From assembly GCA_937959395.1 (NCBI GenBank), contig CALGLR010000037.1:1-64000 (forward strand): DNA of 64,000 nt, read 5' to 3'. The notes beneath the pieces were generated by a model, which had not been told where the DNA came from, did not search any database, and worked only from the letters and a program-made list of their open reading frames with translations. Below, piece by piece: positions 53,501 through 62,600 of this stretch. A program made the position numbers and the translations under genes. Every line of letters starts with the position of its first letter. Within the stretch, counting starts at the first letter, position 1. Source of the stretch: an uncultured Flavobacteriaceae bacterium (GTDB lineage Bacteria; Bacteroidota; Bacteroidia; Flavobacteriales; Flavobacteriaceae).

Positions 53501-56448
53501 AATGTGGAAACCCATCTTCAATTACTGCAATTCTTACATTGGAAGATTCTACGCCTCCAATATTTGATGCTTGTGATGAAGTAACAGATGAAACTATTGA
53601 ATGTTCTGGTACAGATAACGAAACGATTGCAGACCAATGGAACCAAGATAATATCGATGCACTTACGAACTGTGCAACGGATGATTGTGATATAGATGCT
53701 ACATATGAAGTAACTTCTGATTATGATTTTGCCAACTTAGATACTACTGGCGCTTGTGGTGTTGGTGGAACGCTTACAGTTAACTATACCGTTGCTGATG
53801 ATTGTGGTAATGAAGCGGTGCTTACTGTAACACTTACTTTAGAAGATTCAACACCTCCAGACTTAGAAACTTGTGATGAAGTTACAGATCAATCTATTGA
53901 ATGTTCTGGTACTGATAACGAAACTATTGCTGATCAATGGAATCAAGATAATATCGATGCGCTTACGAATTGTGCGACTGATGAATGTAACGATGCTGCT
54001 GAATATGTAGTAACTTCTGATTACGATTACGGTAACTTAGATACTACTGGCGTTTGTGGTGTTGGTGGAACGCTTACAGTTAACTATACCGTTGCTGATG
54101 ATTGTGGTAATGAAGCGGTGCTTACAGTGACGCTTACTTTAGAGGATACAACACCTCCAGATTTATCTAACTGTTCAGTTGAAAATGAAGAAACTGAATG
54201 TGGTACGCCTGAAGAAAATGAAGTCTTTGCAGATCAATGGAATGCTGATAATATTGCTGCTCTTGAAGCTTGCGCTGGTGATGCTTGTAATAATGATGCA
54301 ACTGTGACAGTGACTTCTGATTATGATTTCGATTTATTGAATACGACTTGTGGTCCTTGTGGAACTTTAACAGTTAATTACTCAGTAAAAGATGATTGTG
54401 ATAATGAAACGATTCTTACAGCTGTGCTTACCTTTGGTGATGCTACTGGACCAGATACTTCTAATTGTGATGTTAATGATGAAACTATTGAATGTGGTGG
54501 TGATCTTAACGAAACTATTGCTGACCAATGGAATCAAGATAACTTAGACGAATTAGCAGTTTGTATTGATGATCCAAATGTAGTTATAACATCTAACTAT
54601 GAGTTTATTAATATTGTAACAACTTGTGGTGCTGGTGGAACGATTACTGTTCTTTATACAATTACTGATGAATGCGGAAACCCATCTTCAATTACTGCAA
54701 CTCTTACATTAGAAGATTCCACGCCTCCAATATTTGATGCTTGTGATGAAGTAACAGATGAAACCATTGAATGTTCTGGTACAGATAACGAAACGATTGC
54801 AGACCAATGGAACCAAGATAATATCGATGCACTTACTAACTGTGCAACGGATGATTGTGATATAGATGCTACATATGAAGTAACTTCTGATTATGATTTT
54901 GCCAACTTAGATACAACTGGTGCTTGTGGTATTGGTGGGACACTTACAGTAAACTATACCGTAACTGATGATTGTGGTAATGATGCAGTTCGTACGGTAA
55001 CACTTACACTTGAAGATTCTACTCCTCCAGATTTAGATACTTGTGATGAAGTAACTGATCAATCTATTGAATGTTCTGGTACAGATAATGAAACTGTTGC
55101 AGACCAATGGAACCAAGATAATATTGATGCATTAACTAACTGTGCAACAGATGAATGTAATGATGCTGCTGAATACACAGTAACTTCTGATTACGATTAC
55201 GGTAACTTAGATACAACTGGTGTTTGTGGTATTGGTGGAACGCTTATTGTAACTTATACCGTTGCTGATGATTGTGACAATGCTGCTACGATTACAGTAA
55301 CACTTACTCTTGAAGATACAACTGGACCAGATGTTTCTGTATGTGGAGATGTTCTTAATGAAACTATAGAATGTGGTGGTGACGATAATAATGAAGCTAT
55401 CGCAGACCAATGGAACGAAACAAATCTTAACGATCTTTTAGTATGTGCTACCGATGATTGTAATACTACTGCAGATTTTACAGTAACTTCAGATTATGAC
55501 TTTGGAAACCTTGACACTTCTGGTGCTTGTGGTGTAGGTGGTACACTTACCGTTAACTATACAGTATCTGACGATTGTGGTAATGAATCTATTGTTACTG
55601 CTGTGCTTACTCTAGAAGATACTACTGGACCACAATTGGTTACTAGTATAGAATCTTCTATATCTGTTGTATGTTCTGAAGTACCTGAAGTACCTGAATT
55701 AGAATTCGTTGATGGATGTACAGATGAAGACATAACTATAGAGTTTGAAGAAATTAATGGTGATCTTGGTGATGGATCAGATTATCAAGTTATTAGAAAA
55801 TGGACAGTTACCGATATTTGTGATAATACTGAAATATATACGCAAACCATAGATGTTATTAATGAAGCATTAATGAATGATCTTACTGCTGAGAGATGTT
55901 ATGATGACGGACCAATAGATCTATTCACATTCTTACCAGGTAATACAGATACAACTGGAGAATGGGTAATCGTATCTACTGTTAATGATGATATTGAAGT
56001 AATAGATGGTGTTTTCGATCCATCTGAACTAGATCAAGAAGAAGACTTAGGAGATTATGTATTCTCTTATACTGTTACTAAAGGATACTGTCTAGAAAAT
56101 ACAGAGGTAACAATTACGCTTAATGATTTATGTGTCGTTTTACCTTGTGGTTTAGAAGATTTTAATATTTCTAAAGCATTAACACCTAATGGAGATCAAT
56201 ACAATCAATTTTTTGAAGTAACTTCGGTTAAAGATTGTGGGTTCGACATTAATGTAAAAATATTTAATCGCTACGGAGCTATAGTTTATCAAAATGCTGA
56301 TTATCAAAATGACTGGAGTGCAGATTCACACAGTTCATCTATTGGTGGTGCTAACCAATTACCTAATGGAACATATTATTATGTTATCATTATAGAAGGT
56401 AGTGGTTTCAAGCCTCTTAGTGGACCTCTATTTATTGGTACTAAATAA
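50512..56448 (+). CDS. giant HYR-repeat adhesin with CHU_C (T9SS type B) sorting domain
   Basis: A 1978 aa secreted protein. Signal peptide at about 1-28 (TTAFSQ). About 29-380 form an N-terminal globular module shared with the second adhesin. About 385-520 form a DUF11-like beta domain (TYNTQMTNNGNDNAINITF). One HYR-like domain at about 540-620 precedes eleven ~92-100 aa units (624-1703) that each open with T-P/G-P-D and carry several Cys (TIECSG, DDCGNEA). A further HYR domain and a Cys-containing linker lead to the C-terminal sorting domain (about 1882-1978; ISKALTPNGDQYNQFFEV, KIFNRYGAIVY, NGTYYYVIIIEG). It should be exported by the T9SS and anchored or secreted. Confidence 0.92.
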   Translation: MENYKPISLKSALVMLLLLFVSTTAFSQLKEGFLPRYSETLKGDLTIIANNTVSLNRRAPYNGEANNNALDMVYVDIDTDPTTFNSSSANLINPNTSAACLSIEKVLLYWAASDLGEIVGGVEQDNQPSWNYFDTKLRLPGQASYTTVRADEVIYRGRDEHFSNDPYICFKDITDDVTGLTNPFGTYQVANVEGKIGALEEHDSPGTTTGVSGGWQIIVIYKSPDFNLKNISIFDGYAHVTRDRNSFPVSFDGFQTIPNGTVRAEVAIGALEGDRGISGDRLQIRNVANVFEDLVAPSRPADNFFNSRITIGQPGDDNFTDRNPASLNTLGFDSALFPLRNRDNEVIGNNQTSATLRLASTGETYGLYLLGFSVEVFEPVLVPIIHTASPNPITPSDDPNANVITYNTQMTNNGNDNAINITFNTIIPIGSELIEPIVGLPAGITYTYNNATRALVFTAEDGLLDVGDTINFNYQTRLNDRCYFLENTCSTTLESEMVGIFQGEINGDTQTTGSSDGTDSCGVGNDNPTTVQVNEPDAATWTTNPGSLDVTLECDDLDGLEAAQNQSPVADCGNLTPIKISGEFISDGTSCATNGTYTNTWSFTDACGRDIPDFVQVITIQDSTPPDLTLCDDVTDETIECSGTDNETIADQWNQDNINSLTNCGTDNCDTDATFVVTSDYDFGNLDTTGACGVGGTLTVTYSVADDCGNEASITAILTLEDSTPPDLDTCDDVTDQSIECTGTDNETIADQWNQDNIDALKSCATDECNDAAEYVVTSDYDYGNLDTTGACGIGGTLTVTYRVADDCDNAATKTVTLTLEDTTPPDLSNCSVENEEAECGTPEENEAFADQWNADNIAALETCAGDACNNTATVTVTSDYDFDLLNTTCGPCGTLTVNYTVKDDCDNETVLTAVLTFGDATGPDTSNCDVTDETIECGGDLNETIADQWNQDNLDELAVCIDDPNVVITSNYEFINIVTTCGAGGTITVLYTITDECGNPSSITAILTLEDSTPPIFDACDEVTDETIECSGTDNETIADQWNQDNIDALTNCATDDCDIDATYEVTSDYDFANLDTTGACGVGGTLTVNYTVADDCGNEAVLTVTLTLEDSTPPDLETCDEVTDQSIECSGTDNETIADQWNQDNIDALTNCATDECNDAAEYVVTSDYDYGNLDTTGVCGVGGTLTVNYTVADDCGNEAVLTVTLTLEDTTPPDLSNCSVENEETECGTPEENEVFADQWNADNIAALEACAGDACNNDATVTVTSDYDFDLLNTTCGPCGTLTVNYSVKDDCDNETILTAVLTFGDATGPDTSNCDVNDETIECGGDLNETIADQWNQDNLDELAVCIDDPNVVITSNYEFINIVTTCGAGGTITVLYTITDECGNPSSITATLTLEDSTPPIFDACDEVTDETIECSGTDNETIADQWNQDNIDALTNCATDDCDIDATYEVTSDYDFANLDTTGACGIGGTLTVNYTVTDDCGNDAVRTVTLTLEDSTPPDLDTCDEVTDQSIECSGTDNETVADQWNQDNIDALTNCATDECNDAAEYTVTSDYDYGNLDTTGVCGIGGTLIVTYTVADDCDNAATITVTLTLEDTTGPDVSVCGDVLNETIECGGDDNNEAIADQWNETNLNDLLVCATDDCNTTADFTVTSDYDFGNLDTSGACGVGGTLTVNYTVSDDCGNESIVTAVLTLEDTTGPQLVTSIESSISVVCSEVPEVPELEFVDGCTDEDITIEFEEINGDLGDGSDYQVIRKWTVTDICDNTEIYTQTIDVINEALMNDLTAERCYDDGPIDLFTFLPGNTDTTGEWVIVSTVNDDIEVIDGVFDPSELDQEEDLGDYVFSYTVTKGYCLENTEVTITLNDLCVVLPCGLEDFNISKALTPNGDQYNQFFEVTSVKDCGFDINVKIFNRYGAIVYQNADYQNDWSADSHSSSIGGANQLPNGTYYYVIIIEGSGFKPLSGPLFIGTK
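52381..55620 (+). repeat. eleven-unit repeat array with 1170 bp higher-order period
   Basis: Units start at 52381, 52681, 52981, ~53275, 53551, 53851, 54151, ~54445, 54721, 55021 and 55321. Types run d-a-b-c-d-a-b-c-d-a-e. Type a has TDQSIEC, b has ECGTPEENE, c has NLDELAVCIDDPN and d has TDETIECSG. Units four apart are exactly 1170 bp apart (52681/53851/55021; 52981/54151; 53551/54721) and are nearly identical in DNA, while adjacent units differ much more. Confidence 0.92.
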
Positions 56449-56459
56449 TAATTAATTAA

Positions 56460-57398
56460 ATGAAATTAAAAAAGACTAATGTTTTAATCGCGGCTGTACT
56501 ATTTTGTTCAATATGCTTTTCGCAACAATTACCGCAGTTTACTCAGTATATGTTTAATACAATGTCTATTAACCCTGCCTATGCAGGTAGTAGAGGAACA
56601 TTAAACGTAACGGCTTTACATAGAAGTCAATGGTTAGGTATTGATAGAGGTCCAACAACTCAAACTCTATCTGTGCACGCGCCTTTAGAAAATGAAAAAA
56701 TAGGCTTAGGATTATCCGTAATTAATGATTCTCCAGGTTTTGAAAACTTTGTTTTTATCTATGGTGATTTTTCTTATACAATTAAAACAGGAGAAAAAAC
56801 TAAATTAGCCTTTGGTCTTAAAGCTGGTCTTACGCATTATAATTTAGATCAAATATTTTTAAATGACCCTTTAGTTGTAGAAGATCCTTTTTTTGGTAAT
56901 TATTCAGATAGATGGAATCCTAATGTAGGTGTAGGTGCTTATTGGCATACTAATAAATGGTACTTAGGATTATCTGCACCGCGTATAATTAATACTAATT
57001 ATAACGAAACAGAATCAGCTGATGGTATTAGCTTTGTTGCTCAAGAGCGTATTGGTTATTTTTTCACAGGTGGTTATGTTTTTGATCTTTCTGAAAGCAC
57101 AAAACTTAAACCTTCATTTTTAGTAAAAGCTACTAATGGAGCTCCCATATCTGTAGACTTTTCTGCTCATGCATTAATTAAAGACAAATTCTGGATTGGT
57201 GGTTCTTACAGGTATAATGTAAATACAGCATCTCTTGCTGGTTTAGCAGATTTTCAAGTTTCTAAAGAAATAAGAGTTGGCTATGCATATGATCATTATT
57301 TATCTGACCTAAGACCTTTTACAGGTGGTACGCATGAAATAATACTTATTTACGAAGTATTTAAAACCAAACGTATTAAATCACCTAGATACTTCTAA
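56460..57398 (+). CDS. PorP/SprF family outer-membrane protein
   Basis: A 312 aa exported outer-membrane beta-barrel of the PorP/SprF family. The signal peptide ends CFSQQ. QFTQYMFNTMSINPAYAGSR (in part), HRSQWLGIDRGPTTQTLS and a C-terminal F (KSPRYF) are characteristic. In Flavobacterium johnsoniae SprF is needed for export of the giant adhesin SprB; PorP is a T9SS component. It starts 11 bp after the adhesin stop, so it is very likely the dedicated export or anchoring partner of these CHU_C adhesins. Confidence 0.92.
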   Translation: MKLKKTNVLIAAVLFCSICFSQQLPQFTQYMFNTMSINPAYAGSRGTLNVTALHRSQWLGIDRGPTTQTLSVHAPLENEKIGLGLSVINDSPGFENFVFIYGDFSYTIKTGEKTKLAFGLKAGLTHYNLDQIFLNDPLVVEDPFFGNYSDRWNPNVGVGAYWHTNKWYLGLSAPRIINTNYNETESADGISFVAQERIGYFFTGGYVFDLSESTKLKPSFLVKATNGAPISVDFSAHALIKDKFWIGGSYRYNVNTASLAGLADFQVSKEIRVGYAYDHYLSDLRPFTGGTHEIILIYEVFKTKRIKSPRYF

Positions 57399-57408
57399 TA
57401 AATTACAC

Positions 57409-59379
57409 ATGAAAAAAAGTTTTATTTTAATAGTTGCAGTTTTACTCTCTATAGGTTCTGTACAAGCGCAGAAAAAAGAAAAGCCGCATAAAGGCACTGA
57501 AGTCGCTGATAGTTTTTTTAGAGATTATGCCTATCATCAAGCGACCGAGTTATATCTCGAAGCGACTAAGAAAGGTGATAGTAGTGAACATGTAATTAAA
57601 CGTTTAGGTGATTCGTATTATAATATCTCTGATGTAAAGTTAGCTAGTTTTTGGTATGAGAAAGCAATAAATAAATACCCGACAATTAATACTGAATACG
57701 TTTTTAAATATATTCAAACTCTAAGAAGTTTAGGTAAGTATGAAGAAGCAAGTGAATGGATAGAAAAATTTAAGCAGAGATCTGGCAAGGATGGACGTAT
57801 TAAAGATGACTTTGCTTATACAATGGAAAAGCACGAAGAATTGTTAGATACAGAACGTGTTTATGTTGAATACAAAAATTTAGATATAAATACTGAATAT
57901 TCAGATTTTGGAGCCTTTAAACAAGGAGATACCTTATATTTTGCTTCTACTCGTGTTAAAGACAGTATTTTAGATAAAAAGAAACTTTACGATTGGAATC
58001 AAGAACCTTTTCTTGATCTTTTTCAAGTAAGTCTAACTCAAGAAGGTAAAGAAATTATTTATAATGAAGTTCAAAAAATTGCTTCAGAAACAGTTAATAC
58101 GCCACTACATGAAAGCTCACTTGCAATAACAAGCGATGGTAAAACCATGTATTTTACTAGTGATAATGGTTCTAAAGCAGGCTCAAAACGCATTAAAGGA
58201 AAAAGGGGAAAAGATGGTACTGTAAATTTAAAGCTATTTAAAGCGACTCTAGTAGGTGGTAAATGGGGTAACATAAAAGAACTTCCATTTAATAATAAAT
58301 CATATTCTAACGGTTCTCCTGCATTAAGTCCAGACGGTAAAACACTTTATTTCGCTTCAGATAGAGAAGGTTTTTATGGTGGTACAGATTTATTTAAAGT
58401 TGAAATATTAGAAAATGATAAATATGGTGAGCCTGAAAATTTAGGAGGAAAAATAAATACTCCTGGAAGGGAAAATTTCCCTTACATCGCTAAAGATTCT
58501 ACATTATACTTTTCTTCTGATGCACATTTAAATTTAGGCTTGTATGATATATTCGAATCTAATATTTTAAAGAAAAATCAATCTTCTATTGAAATTAAAA
58601 ACTTAGGAGCTCCTTATAATAGTAGTTACGATGATTTCGCTTTTACTATAGACTCAACAAACGTTGGATATTTTTCATCTAACAGACCAGGAGGAAAAGG
58701 TGGAGATGATATCTATAGTTTTGGTAAGTTTGAATGTAAGCAACTATTTAAAGGGTATACAAAAGATAAAATATCCTTAGAACCTTTACCAGAAAGTACT
58801 ATAAAACTTATTGATGAAACTGGTAAAGTTCTTGAAGAAATTACATCTGATGAAAACGGTTATTTCGAATTTAAAGATGTTGCCTGTGATACTAAATACA
58901 CGATTCTAGGTGAGAAAATAATATACAAACCAGATAGCAAAGAGTTTACAACCTCCTCTACTACTGGAGAAGAAACTGAAATGGAACTGTTTTTAGAACC
59001 ATTAATTCAAGATGGAGAAATAGTTATAAATCCAATTTACTTCGATTTAAACAAATCAAACATTCGTACTGATGCTGCTTACGAATTAGAAAATATAGTT
59101 GTTGTGCTTCGTACACACCCAAAAATGACAATAAAAATTGAATCACACTCAGACAGTAGAGGTCGAGCTGCTTATAATGAAAAACTATCAGACAGACGTG
59201 CTAAATCAACAAGAGACTATCTTTTCTCTAGAGGTATAGAAACACAACGTATTGAAAGTGCAATAGGTTATGGAGAATCTCAACCTTTAAACAAGTGTGT
59301 AGATGGTGTAAAGTGTACTAATGCAGAATATGACGTGAATAGGCGATCTAAATTTATAATAACAAGTGATAATTATTAA
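57409..59379 (+). CDS. TPR-PD40-OmpA protein (PorE-like)
   Basis: A 656 aa exported protein with a signal peptide (about 1-20, VQAQ). TPR-like helices lie at about 30-150. PD40/WD40-like strands follow at about 165-430 (SPDGKTLYFASDREGFYGGT in part, STNVGYFSSNRPGGKGGDD). A carboxypeptidase regulatory-like domain lies at about 440-520. The OmpA C-terminal peptidoglycan-binding domain (540-656) has NPIYFDLNKSNIRTDAAYEL and SHSDSRGRAAYNEKLSDRRA. This order matches P. gingivalis PorE. It probably ties the export complex to the cell wall. It is 10 bp after the PorP/SprF gene; a terminator follows. Confidence 0.9.
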   Translation: MKKSFILIVAVLLSIGSVQAQKKEKPHKGTEVADSFFRDYAYHQATELYLEATKKGDSSEHVIKRLGDSYYNISDVKLASFWYEKAINKYPTINTEYVFKYIQTLRSLGKYEEASEWIEKFKQRSGKDGRIKDDFAYTMEKHEELLDTERVYVEYKNLDINTEYSDFGAFKQGDTLYFASTRVKDSILDKKKLYDWNQEPFLDLFQVSLTQEGKEIIYNEVQKIASETVNTPLHESSLAITSDGKTMYFTSDNGSKAGSKRIKGKRGKDGTVNLKLFKATLVGGKWGNIKELPFNNKSYSNGSPALSPDGKTLYFASDREGFYGGTDLFKVEILENDKYGEPENLGGKINTPGRENFPYIAKDSTLYFSSDAHLNLGLYDIFESNILKKNQSSIEIKNLGAPYNSSYDDFAFTIDSTNVGYFSSNRPGGKGGDDIYSFGKFECKQLFKGYTKDKISLEPLPESTIKLIDETGKVLEEITSDENGYFEFKDVACDTKYTILGEKIIYKPDSKEFTTSSTTGEETEMELFLEPLIQDGEIVINPIYFDLNKSNIRTDAAYELENIVVVLRTHPKMTIKIESHSDSRGRAAYNEKLSDRRAKSTRDYLFSRGIETQRIESAIGYGESQPLNKCVDGVKCTNAEYDVNRRSKFIITSDNY

Positions 59380-59679
59380 TATAATTTAGTCTCAAAATAA
59401 TATAAGTTTAAAGCCGCAATTAAAAATTGCGGCTTTTTTATATCCTCTCTATAAACGAAATAGCTTAACAATAATTCAAAATAACTTGATTTTTATTGTT
59501 TTTTAACGACTATTTTAGTGATTTAGCTCTTTTTTTTTGAATACTCTCGAAACGGTCGTTTTTTTGTAATGCTATTGCGCATTTACAATAAAATGTAAAC
59601 CAAATTAACCTTAAGCTTATTTAAAGTTTTATACTACTGTTTATGGTGTTTTGTATAATTGTATTATCATAACATCCTA
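59380..59679. other. 300 bp intergenic region before the second adhesin
   Basis: It contains the terminator of the PorE-like gene (59411-59440) and, to the right, AT-rich sequence that must hold the promoter of the second adhesin. I find no exact TTG-N18-TAnnTTTG there. No gene is seen. Confidence 0.7.
59411..59440 (+). terminator. terminator after the PorE-like gene
   Basis: An 11-bp stem AAGCCGCAATT/AATTGCGGCTT with an AAA loop is followed by TTTTTA. It ends the adhesin-PorP-OmpA unit 31 bp after its last stop codon. Confidence 0.92.
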
Positions 59680-62600
59680 ATGAAAAACCTAAAAAAATTA
59701 AATTTAATAATAACTGTGTTATTATTATTTTCAGTAACAACTGCTTTTTCCCAATTAAAAGAAGCATTCCAACCTCGCTACTCTGAAACTTTAAAAGGTG
59801 ATTTAACCATAATCGCAAATAATACTGTTTCTCTAAACAGAACACAACCTTACAATGGAGAGTTAAATAACAATGCTTTAGACATGGTATATGTCGATAT
59901 TGATACAGATCCTACGACATTTAATTCGAGTAATGCTAACTTAAGAAACCCTGATCCTAATGCAGCTTGTTTATCAATAGAAAAAGTCTTACTCTATTGG
60001 GCAGCTTCGGATTTAGGTGAAATTGTTAATGGTGTTGAACTAGACAATCAACCCAATTGGGATTATCGTGATGTCAAATTACGTTTACCAGGCCAAGCCA
60101 ATTATAATACAATACGAGCAGATAATGTAATTTACAGAGGTAGAGATGAACACTTTAGTAATGACCCCTACATTTGTTTTAAAGATATTACTGCAGATGT
60201 AACTTCGTTAGCAGATCCTTTTGGTACTTATCAAGTGGCTAATGTCGAAGGTAAAATTGGAGCATTAGAAGAACATGATCAACCAAATAGCTCTACTGGT
60301 GTATCTGGTGGATGGCAAATATTGGTTATATATAAAAGTCCAGATTTTAATTTAAAAAACATATCTATTTTCGATGGTTATGCCCACGTAACTAGAGATA
60401 GAAACTCATTCCCTGTAAGTTTTGATGGTTTTCAAACCATTCCTAATGGCCCTGTAAGAGCAGAGATAGCTTTTGGAGCTTTAGAAGGTGATAGAGGAAT
60501 TTTGGGAGATCGTTTACAAATAAGAAATGTTGCAAATGTTTTTGAAGATTTAGTAGCACCTTCTAGGCCTAATGACAATTTCTTTAATAGTAGAATTACA
60601 ATAGGACAACCGGGCGATGATAATTTTACAGATAGAAACCCTGCAAGTTTAAATACATTAGGTTTTGACTCTGCATTATTCCCTTTAAGAAATCCAGGAA
60701 ATTCAATTATAAACAATAATCAAACATCTGCAACTTTAAGACTTGTATCAACGGGTGAAACTTATGGGTTATACCTTTTAGGTTTTGCTGTTGAAGTATT
60801 CGAACCCGTATTAGTTCCAATAATTCATACAGCCACTCCAAACCCGATTACACCTTCAGACGATCCAAATGCTAATGTTGTGACTTACAACACGCAAATG
60901 ACTAATAATGGTAATGATAATGCTATAAATATTACATTTAGTACAACTATTCCTTTAGGTTCTGAATTAATTCAACCTATTACTGGTCTGCCTACAGGTA
61001 TTACTCCTAACTATGATAATGCGACTAGAATTCTAACGTTTACTGCTTTAGATGGTCTCTTAGATGTTGGTGATACGATAAATTTCAATTATCAAACTCG
61101 TGTGAATGACCGTTGTACTTTTTTAGAAAATGGTTGTTCTGCCACTTTAGAGTCTGGAATGGTGGGTGTTTTTCAAGGGGAAATAAATGGAGATACGCAA
61201 ACAACCGGAAGTTCAGATGGTACAGATTCTTGTGGTGTTGGTAATGATAATCCAACTACAGTTCAAGTAAATGAACCTGACGTTGCTACTTGGACAACAA
61301 ACCCTGGTGCTTTAGACGTTACTTTAGAATGTGATGATTTAACTGGTTTAGAAGATGCTCAAAATCAAAATCCTGTTGCAGATTGTGCTAACCTTATTCC
61401 TATAAAAACTACTGGAGATTTTGTTCCAGACATTACTGCTTGTGCTTCAAATGGAACTTACACAAACACATGGAGTTTTACAGATGCCTGCGGAAGAACT
61501 ATCGCCGATTTTGTTCAAGTAATTACTATACAAGATACTACTCCTCCAGATTTATCACTTTGTACAGATGTTGTAGATGAAACTCTTGAATGTACAGGCG
61601 TAGATATTATAACCATTGCTGAACAATGGAACCAAAATAATGAAGATTCGCTTACCAATTGCGGAACAGATAATTGCGATAGAGATACTGAATTTAATGT
61701 TACTTCAGATTTTGATCCTGCAAACATAGAACCGACCTGTGGTGGTGGTGCTATACTTACTGTTGTTTACAGAGTAAGTGATGATTGTGAAAACTCTGAA
61801 ACAAGAACTGCTACTCTTACTATTGAAGATACTACACCTCCAGATGTAACTGCTTGTACTGTTGGTAACCAAGAAGCTGAATGTGGTACTCCTGAAGAAA
61901 ATGAAACATTCGCAGATCAATGGGATTTAAACAATATAGCTGCTTTTCAAACTTGTGCTAGCGATTTATGTAGCGGCTTTTCTGTAACATCAGATTATGA
62001 TTTTGACTTATTAAACACAACATGTGGCCCTTGTGGTACATTAACTGTTAACTACACTCTAGCTGACGAATGCGGCAATGACATAGTTCAAACGCTTACG
62101 CTTTCTTTTGGAGATAGTACACCTCCTGTATTTTGTAGTATAGCAAGTCAAACCATTGAGTGTGTTATGCCAGATAACCAAGGAGTAGCAGAACAATGGG
62201 ACATGGATAATATTGAACGTTTAAGAGATTGTTTAGAGGATGATACTGTAGAAATAGAATCAGACTACGAATGGGATAATCATGTTCCTACAGATTGTGG
62301 AGGTATTACAATAGATGTTACATATACTTTAACAGATGAATGCCTTAATAGCAGAGATCAAATAATTACGCTTACAATTGAAGACACCACGCCTCCAACT
62401 CTTGAAAACTGTGGCAGTGTGGCCAGTGAAACGGTAGAATGTGAAGGAGACGGTAATCAAGACCTTGCTTTTGCTTGGAATGCTCAAAATCTTAGCACTC
62501 TTACTGGTTGTGCAACTGATGAGTGTAATCCTAGTTCTAATTTTGTTTCTGATAGTGATTATGATTGGGCTAACTATGAACCTAATCCACCAGGAGAATG

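Noticed and set aside
52381-55620. Regular repeats suggesting a CRISPR array
   Set aside because: The repeat is in frame, ~300 bp long and encodes Cys-containing beta domains; there are no short identical repeats with unique spacers and no cas genes.
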